From Alternaria dauci (taxonomy: Eukaryota; Ascomycota; Dothideomycetes; Pleosporales; Pleosporaceae), in the NCBI RefSeq assembly GCF_042100115.1, contig NC_091278.1, forward strand, positions 434,001-498,000: a stretch of 64,000 nt of DNA, read 5' to 3'. The first letter of the stretch is position 1; every line of letters starts with the position of its first letter. The position numbers were made by a program, and so were the translations under genes. This document shows, piece by piece, positions 57,101 through 64,000 of this stretch. The notes under the pieces are model-generated. The model was not told where the DNA came from and did no database searches. It saw nothing but the letters and a program-made list of their open reading frames with translations.

Positions 57101-58020
57101 TTTATAGTACGGCGACAATTTTGTCGCAGGCAACTCAGTTCGCGCGTCTTTCTCTGACCTCATTATGGAATGTTCCTTAATGGGCGTGGACACAGCAATA
57201 GACAACCAATCGGGCTAAGCAGCACTGGAGCTTCAACACTACTCAAACGTTCGCGCAAATAATGTACCCCTGATGGGCTGATCGGTCCCTCTGCGAGCGC
57301 AAACCGGCTTCTTTGAAGGTGACTATTGACATAGTAAACCGCGGACCCTAAGCTAACAGGATACGTGGGGCTTTAGAACCTCTTCGATTGATCAAAAATA
57401 AATCTAAGCTTTCGGTTGCAGACCCGCTTTGACGATGCCGCAAAGCCTCGGATTGCCGATACTTGGAGCAGCGGCATTATGTCCGTCCATCCATCTACAA
57501 TAGAGCATCGTCATGGATTTTTTCACATGATGACGATTCGAGAGAATCACCCAGTTGCGCCATCAATGTCTCTGCTTTAAGATAAGAAAAAGTTTCATGA
57601 CTTCTGATAAACTTGTCCCGATTTGGACTGGGATCATGGTCAATGGCCTCTCATTGGTTGTAGTCCTGGTACCTGCATCTGCTCTGCACGTTCCCGACGT
57701 TGGCGGCCACGACATTTCATCCGGAGCTAGGCTAAAGTTTGGTGAACTATTGTTTCCAGGTACAGCCGCCAACTCTTTCAGGAAGACAGGTCGAACTTAC
57801 TGGCCATTTTGACGCCTGTTTTCGTCTCCACTCGTGACATAGATGTCAAATCAGTACTATCACCGACGCAAAGACCACATGAGTACGTGAGAGTTGATGT
57901 CTATAAGAGCCATGGGTACACTGATCAATCATTCATCATCAGCTCATCAGCACCGGTCTTTCACTACTACTACTCTCACTACTACACTACCTTCGCTACT
58001 TTACCCTTCAATCGTTCACT
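54194..58020. other. Gene-poor region, 3.8 kb
   Basis: I find no supported gene. The longest frames (54767-55189 minus, 55885-56298 plus) show no known product. The part before 58021 is the promoter of a highly expressed gene: a TATAAG at 57902-57907 and a CT/CAC-rich leader (about 57960-58015). Confidence 0.4.
57902..57907 (+). promoter_or_regulatory. TATA-like element of the secreted Cys-rich protein gene
   Basis: TATAAG lies about 115 bases before the ATG at 58021 and is followed by the pyrimidine-rich, CTAC-repeated leader common in strongly expressed fungal genes. Confidence 0.5.
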
Positions 58021-59382
58021 ATGCGTTACTCTCTCTTCCTTGGGGCTGCTGCCCTCGTAGCCGCATCTCCTGCGCCCCAGGCTTTCGATGTCAACCAGTT
58101 CAATGCCTTGCCCAATAATGTTCCTCAGGGTCCCAAGGCGGGTGTCACTGCTGAGAGTGCCTACAACCAGGCTCAAGCTCAGAACACTGCCGCTGCTGCT
58201 GCCACTGGCGTTGCCACGGCCAAGCAAGCAAAGAGGAGCACTGGAGCCCAGCTTGAGGCTCGTGACCCTACCTTCTGGTGGAACTGGAACCAACCCCAGG
58301 TTCAGAACCAGCCCGCCCCTACCCCTGTTCCTACTACTCCTGCTACCACCGCTGCACCTGCCGCCAACCCTTCTTCTACCAACCTTGCACCATCTTCGTG
58401 CACCCCGGTTGACTGGGTCAACACCTACGCTTTCACGGCAGACCCTGCCTGCGCTACCCAGATCGAGGTCGGCACTTACTGCGGTTTCATCAACCCTGAT
58501 GACCCATGTGCTGCCCAGCCCAACGCCTACGGCCCACTGACCACCCCCGACACTGCCGATGCTTTCAAGAACAACGCGGTTTACCACAAGCTGGCCACCT
58601 CCGCTATTACTCCTGCCGGTTATGCGTCTTCTTTCGTAGACCTCAGCGCCTCCGTCGAGGGCAGCGGGTACCTCGGATACTACGAGCTTACCAGCTACGA
58701 CACTGCTGCCTGCGCCGCCAAGTGTGATTCCACCTCCACCTGCACTGGTTTCGACCTTTACATCGAGCGTGACCCCAAGTGGAACCCGCGCCAGTGCTCT
58801 TGCGACAAGCCCGACTCCGTCACCCGCTTCAAGTGCACTCTCTGGGGACAGGATGTCAAGAAGGAGGCTGCTACTAATGTCGGCCAGAGCCAGGATGGAT
58901 TCGAGGTTGTCATTGTCGGCTCCAACGGTTACAACAAGAAGACCTACAGCCCTCCTACTCCTCCTTCTTGCAGCAAGCCCCAGTCTTGCGGCAAGAAGCT
59001 CCACAACCAGCAGCCATACTGCATGGGCCAGACTACTTTCCCCGGTCCTTTCGATCCTTCCCTCTGCGCCGCCTATGCCCAGAAGCAGAACGAACTCAAC
59101 CGCAAGGCTGGCATCATTGGCATGTTCCTTTCCATGTTCGGCATGAACAAGGGTGGCTGCGTTCAGTTCCAGGCTGCTTACCTCGAGAAGGCTGGCAGGG
59201 GTTTCGGTACTCACTGCCGTCTCTTCACCAATAAGTTTACCCCTGCCCAGGCTACCCTCGACATCTCCGTCGGTGGCACTTCTCAGTGGGGTTGCCAGAA
59301 GTCTTTCACCTGGGACGTTGATGTCAATGCCAGCTTCAACTGGGGTGGCTGGTCTTACTTCAAGGCCAAGCGCGACGAGTAA
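58021..59382 (+). CDS. Secreted Cys-rich protein, probably Kex2-processed
   Basis: Single-exon gene of 453 residues. The signal peptide is MRYSLFLGAAALVAASPAPQ. A Gln/Ala-rich pro-region follows up to a KR site at residues 71-72 (QAKRSTGA), a likely Kex2 cleavage point. Next come a Pro/Thr-rich spacer (PAPTPVPTTPATTAAPAANP) and a Cys-rich body. The block DTAACAAKCDSTSTCTGFDL then YIERDP resembles a PAN/apple motif, with more paired Cys later (SCSKPQSCGKK, CMGQTTF, GTHCRLF). I know similar proteins in other ascomycetes only as unnamed secreted proteins. The codons strongly prefer C or T at the third base (GCC, ACC, CTC, GTC), unlike the neighbours, which points to high expression. There is no clear GPI signal at the end (YFKAKRDE), so it is probably released or in the wall. 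Confidence 0.85.
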   Translation: MRYSLFLGAAALVAASPAPQAFDVNQFNALPNNVPQGPKAGVTAESAYNQAQAQNTAAAAATGVATAKQAKRSTGAQLEARDPTFWWNWNQPQVQNQPAPTPVPTTPATTAAPAANPSSTNLAPSSCTPVDWVNTYAFTADPACATQIEVGTYCGFINPDDPCAAQPNAYGPLTTPDTADAFKNNAVYHKLATSAITPAGYASSFVDLSASVEGSGYLGYYELTSYDTAACAAKCDSTSTCTGFDLYIERDPKWNPRQCSCDKPDSVTRFKCTLWGQDVKKEAATNVGQSQDGFEVVIVGSNGYNKKTYSPPTPPSCSKPQSCGKKLHNQQPYCMGQTTFPGPFDPSLCAAYAQKQNELNRKAGIIGMFLSMFGMNKGGCVQFQAAYLEKAGRGFGTHCRLFTNKFTPAQATLDISVGGTSQWGCQKSFTWDVDVNASFNWGGWSYFKAKRDE

Positions 59383-60408
59383 ACACTTGTTGCCCTTTTA
59401 ACAACAAGTACAACGACTTATGTCTGCATCGCATCGGCGCATCAAAACTCGAGATGTTGACGACGCTGGTGGATCTCATGAGTAATACTCTTTTTTCCCT
59501 TCTGTACATAACCGTTTCTCTTTGGCTTTACCTTGAGCGCAAGCTCGCCGCATAGTCACTCCTTAGTATGCTATTAGCATCTCTGTAGTTGTAATGTAAC
59601 AATATTTGCTTTTTTGAACGTACCTCTTTTCCGCCTTCTGCGTAGTGATCCCGCGACATCGACACCCAACTCAAAATATGCTGGCGCAGCTTTTCTAGAT
59701 ACTCCATCGCTCGTATACAGGTGAGAATTTCCTGGCAGGTCTCTATTGTTCAAAAACGGTACACAGTGTGTGCGTCACCTACTGCGGCGGATCGGCTACC
59801 CTTTGTTGTGACGAACCCCAGCGCAAGGCGGTAGTGGACGGAAACTAGGATATCCAGCGCTCCAAATTGGGAAATGAACCATATACTTGGGAGCTGCCCC
59901 ACAGCGCGTGATCGCCTGCCACGAGCGGGGAGACCTTCATCCTAGCCTGACAAGCAGACACGCGGGCAGCCCCCAAAGCAACTTTGAGACGACATGAAAC
60001 CTTCCAAGCAGAGTACATCACGATGAATGGATCAAACATGCAATTTTTGGCATCTGTGCATCGCCGGAACAGGTGTCAGAGAAAGTGCATCGCGACGTGG
60101 CTCGTAGACTTGGTAAGCTTGGAAAATCCTGGGGTTCATGCATGAGAGTGGAGGAGTGCGGGGAAACTGCACCGGGAGGTGTCTAATTCGGCAGAACACA
60201 GGACGAGGTAAACGCGGCCCTAGAGGTACCGCCCTTATTGTACCACCATGTCTCGCAAGCCCGTGGGCACTTGCGGTGCTCACTCACACTGCATTCTGGC
60301 ATTTGATTCCAGTTGCTAACCCTCATCTTCTTTCTGTAAGAAGCTCAAGAATCGCTGGCAGATGCGGGCGCCCGACTCCCCCCTTTGCTTATTTTCATTC
60401 GACACGGC
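59383..60408. other. Intergenic, 1.0 kb
   Basis: 3' flank of the secreted protein gene and promoter of the transhydrogenase gene. No gene is seen. Confidence 0.4.
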
Positions 60409-63400
60409 ATGAACTGCGTCGCTGGCTGTAGGGCGCTTGCCCTTCGCCCGCAGCGGGGAAGCTTACTTGCTGCCTTGAAGCCGTGTGCTTCTCTCTCCTC
60501 GTTGAAATCAACACCAGTGCTGGGACGTGGAGATGGTTCAAAGCATGCTTTAACTACCACGAGCCTTCGGAACCTTACCCGCCCGCGCCCGCTGTCCCTG
60601 CAGCAGCATGTCTCGCAGGTTACGGCTGTTGTGCGGTATGCATCCGGGCAGGCATCGGAGCCGCACGACGAGGAGCTACCTAACACCCCGCCGTTCACCG
60701 CAGGCCCTTACTCCAACCTCACGATTGGAGTACCCAAGGAAAGCTATCCTGGCGAGAGGCGCGTAGCGATTACGCCACAGGTAACGTTTTCCTGTACTGA
60801 CTAGATCTAAGACATGAGCTTACTTTGCATCTTTCCCTTTGTAGAATGTTAAGCTTCTACTCAAGAAAGGCTTCTCTCGCATTTTAATTGAGCGCGGTGC
60901 TGGCAGTGCTGGCACCTTTACTGATGAAGCCTATGAACAAGCTGGGGCGCATACTGTGGATCGCAGGAGCGTCTTTTCTGAAAGCGACATCTTGCTCAAA
61001 GTCCGAGCCCTCAGTATCGATGGAAAGGACAGCGAGGTTGACGCTATTCGAGAGGGCGCCACTGTCATATCCATGCTCTACCCGATGCAGAACAAGCCGA
61101 CCGTGGAGCGAATCGCAAGCCGAAATGCCACTGCATTTGCCATGGACATGATTCCACGCATCTCTCGAGCACAAGTCTTCGATGCGCTGTCGTCCATGGC
61201 GAACATCGCCGGTTACAAGGCAGTCTTGGAAGCCTCCAATCATTTCGGTCGTTTTCTAACTGGACAAGTAACGGCTGCTGGAAAGATCCCTCCCTGTAAA
61301 GTTCTGGTCATCGGCGCAGGCGTTGCAGGTCTGAGTGCAATTGCAACGGCTCGACGTATGGGTGCCATTGTCCGTGGTTTCGACACTCGATCCGCGGCAC
61401 GTGAACAAGTCCAGTCTCTGGGTGCGGAATTCATCGAAGTCGACATCGCAGAAGATGGTTCCGGGGCTGGCGGCTATGCTAAAGTCATGTCCAAGGAGTT
61501 CATCGAAGCAGAGATGAAACTCTTCTATGAGCAGTGCAGAGAGGTTGATATTGTCATCACTACAGCCTTGATTCCAGGCAAGCCTGCACCGAAGCTAATC
61601 ACCAAGGCCATGCTCAGCGCGATGAAACCTGGCTCTGTTATTGTGGATCTGGCGGCAGAAGCTGGAGGTAACTGCGAAGCGACAGTACCTGGAAAGCTGG
61701 TGGATTACAAGGGTGTATCGGTCATTGGTTAGTCATCACGATGGTTGAGTGAGTCGGTACTAACGTCGAGCGCAGGTTATACTGACCTTCCGTCTCGCCT
61801 GCCAACCCAGTCGTCAACTCTCTACTCAAACAACGTCACCAAGTTCCTGCTTTCGCTGACCCCAAAGGACAAAAAGGAAAAGTACTTTGATGTCGATCTT
61901 ACCGACGAAGTCACTCGCGGTGCTATTGTCACGTACAATGGCAAGATCCTTCCTCCAGCCCCACGTCCAGCTCCCCCGCCAGTCCAAGCCAAGCCTGCAC
62001 CGTCGCCTACAGACCAGGTTGCGAATGCCGTTGCGCTAACACCATGGCAGACCCAGTCTCGGCAAGTAGCCGGCGTCACAGCTGGCATGACTGCTGCTCT
62101 GGCTTTGGGTAAATTTACAGGCCCACTGTTCATGTCTAATGCCTTTACATTCGCCCTAGCCAGTCTGATTGGATACCGAGTGGTCTGGGGTGTTGCGCCT
62201 GCTCTGCACTCTCCGCTTATGAGCGTAACAAATGCCATCTCCGGAATCATAGGTGTTGGCGGTTTGTATGCCATGGGCGGTGGCTACCTGCCCGAAACTA
62301 TCCCACAGACGCTTGGAGCATTGTCGGTCCTGTTGGCCTTCGTCAACATATCGGGAGGGTTCGTGATCTCGAAAAGGATGCTGGATATGTTCAGACGCCC
62401 TACTGACCCCAAGGAGTATACCTGGCTTTACGCAGTCCCCGCAGCGGTCTTTGGCGGTGGTTTCATCGCAGCAGCCTCTACCGGCATGGCAGGTCTGGTC
62501 CAAGCAGGCTATCTTGTTAGCAGCGTGCTCTGCATGACTTCGTTATCAGGACTGGCCAGTCAAGCTACAGCTCGACGCGGTAACATGTTAGGTATACTTG
62601 GTGTCCTCTCTGGATTCCTCGCGTCTTTGGCCGCTGTTGGCTTCTCTTCCGATGTTCTCACTCAATTCGCTGGCCTTGCTACAGTAGGTACTGTCGCTGG
62701 GTTGATGATTGGTCGGAGGATTACGCCTACCTCGTTGCCGCAGACAGTCGCCGCGCTCCATTCCGTCGTTGGTCTCGCCGCCGTTCTCACAAGCATCGGT
62801 AGCGTCCTGGGCCATTCTGGAGATATTTCAACCCTTCATATGGTTTCTGCCTACCTTGGTGTTCTCATCGGTGGCGTTACGTTCACTGGGTCCATTGTCG
62901 CTTTCCTCAAGTTAGCCGCAAAGATGAGCTCGAAACCTTTGGCGTTGCCCGGTCGGCATCTCATCAACGGTACACTGCTTGGAGCAAATGTGGCAACAAT
63001 GGGTGCTTTCTTGACCTACGCACCAGGGGCACCTCTGATTGGCGCTGCGTGTCTCCTCGGCAACGCAGCACTCTCTTTTGTCAAAGGCTATACAACCACC
63101 GCTGCCATCGGTGGAGCAGACATGCCAGTCGTCATCACCGTCCTGAACGCTTATTCGGGGTTCGCATTAGTGGCCGAAGGGTTCATGTTAGATAACCCCC
63201 TGCTCACAACAGTTGGTGCTCTGATCGGAGTATCAGGATCGATCCTCTCCTACATCATGTGTGTAGCCATGAACCGGTCCCTGACCAACGTACTCTTTGG
63301 TGGCATAGCTCCCACAGTGCAGTCCAGCTCCAAGATCGAGGGCGAGATAACAAAGACAACATCCGAAGAGACGGCCGAAACTCTGGTCAACGCAGAGAGC

Positions 63401-63938
63401 GTCATTATCGTAGTCGGTTACGGCATGGCTGTATCCAAAGCACAGTACGCGCTTGCTGACTTTGTGAAAATGTTACGTTCAAAAGGCATAAACGTACGCT
63501 TCGCCATCCATCCTGTCGCAGGTCGCATGCCCGGACAATGCAACGTCCTTCTCGCCGAAGCCTCGGTTCCATACGACATTGTCCTTGAGATGGATGAGAT
63601 CAACGACGACTTCCCAGACACGGACGTAACCCTCGTTATCGGTGCGAACGACACGGTTAATCCTGCCGCCCTCGAGCCCGGAAGCGCAATCGCAGGTATG
63701 CCGGTACTGCATGCGTGGAAGAGCAAGCAGGTTGTCATCATGAAGAGAGGCATGGCGAGTGGATACGCGGATGTGCCGAATCCGATGTTCTTCATGGAGA
63801 ACACGAAGATGTTGTTCGGTGATGCCAATGAGAGCTGCAATGGTATGTCAATTCCAGGCTAAACTAAGATCCGAGAAAACCGCTAACGTGATGTCAGCTA
63901 TCAAACGCGCGCTTGAAGAGAAGATCAAGGGGCTGTAG
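60409..63938 (+). CDS. NNT: NAD(P) transhydrogenase, mitochondrial, fused alpha-beta
   Basis: Four exons: 60409-60780, 60845-61727, 61776-63842 and 63898-63938, giving 1120 residues. The last exon is 41 nt and supplies [13 protein letters not shown]. The start is the ATG at 60409. The first about 90 residues are a mitochondrial presequence (rich in Arg, Leu, Ser). Domain I (NAD-binding) begins at [20 protein letters not shown], with the Rossmann motif GAGVAGL at about 281 and [20 protein letters not shown]. The membrane domain II spans about 470-940 with a dozen or so helices. Domain III (NADP-binding) starts near 960 ([18 protein letters not shown]) with [18 protein letters not shown] and [12 protein letters not shown]. 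The enzyme uses the proton gradient to make NADPH from NADH in the inner mitochondrial membrane. The alpha-beta fusion is the eukaryotic form. Confidence 0.97.
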
Positions 63939-64000
63939 ACAGAGATTGCGTGGAGGAACGAAGTACTTGCGCAATAGGTCGCTGTATGTAGATTGTTGGT

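Noticed and set aside
57982..59214. 410-codon open frame on the minus strand opposite the secreted Cys-rich protein
   Set aside because: It mirrors a gene with strong third-position C/T bias, which removes stop codons from the antisense frame. Its Gly/Val/Leu/Arg-rich product has no family features, while the plus frame has a signal peptide and ordered Cys pattern.
60385..60408. Earlier start for the transhydrogenase (frame opens at a TTG)
   Set aside because: TTG is not a normal nuclear start in fungi; the ATG at 60409 gives a good presequence.
1..64000. CRISPR arrays, prophage, insertion sequences or intact transposons
   Set aside because: No regularly spaced direct repeats with spacers, no transposase or reverse transcriptase motifs. 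The only repeat array (16047-16520) is decayed and unlike CRISPR.

Overview
The window is about 64 kb of a filamentous ascomycete (Pezizomycotina) nuclear chromosome, most likely a Dothideomycete such as a Pleosporales species. The class is sure and the order is a guess. Genes are monocistronic and lie on both strands. They carry short (41-220 bp) introns with GTNNGN donors and CTAAC branch points. A 5S rRNA gene and an intron-containing tRNA gene are dispersed among the protein genes. There is no operon structure, CRISPR array, recognisable transposon or secondary-metabolite backbone gene.

Left part (0.4-14.1 kb): an FAD-dependent monooxygenase, a secreted lipase, a dispersed 5S rRNA gene, the divergent pair PYM (exon-junction-complex partner) and QCR9 (complex III), then a very large UBR1-type N-degron E3 ligase. 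Middle-left (14.5-30.2 kb): a mitochondrial Mtf2-like protein on the minus strand, a degenerate tandem repeat, an old-yellow-enzyme oxidoreductase, three plus-strand orphan proteins (one F-box with a membrane segment), a RING/ankyrin protein, tRNA-Phe, a small zinc-finger protein of the At2g23090/4F5 type, a vacuolar-type zinc transporter (CDF) and a Xi-class glutathione transferase.

Middle-right (30.4-46.9 kb): the oligosaccharyltransferase subunit WBP1 facing a complex I 9.5 kDa subunit across a short shared promoter, a BTB protein, an RTA1-like seven-helix protein, a conserved basic fungal protein, arginyl-tRNA synthetase with two plausible starts, and a CAP10-type glycosyltransferase whose membrane anchor is cut off by an in-frame TGA. 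Right part (48-64 kb): gene-poor DNA with a possible small gene, a divergent velvet-domain protein, a DUF4360 secreted protein, a strongly biased secreted Cys-rich protein, and a complete mitochondrial proton-translocating NAD(P) transhydrogenase.

The genes do not form one pathway. Several serve mitochondria (QCR9, complex I subunit, Mtf2-like, transhydrogenase, ArgRS). Others serve the secretory route (WBP1, CAP10, lipase, DUF4360, Cys-rich protein) or protein turnover (UBR1, F-box, BTB, RING). Exon boundaries were worked out by hand from splice signals, frame continuity and remembered family features, and were not checked by alignment. I did not find a clear new multi-gene system. The best leads are the TGA-interrupted glycosyltransferase, the divergent velvet protein, the GC-AG intron in QCR9 and the orphan block at 19.7-23.9 kb.
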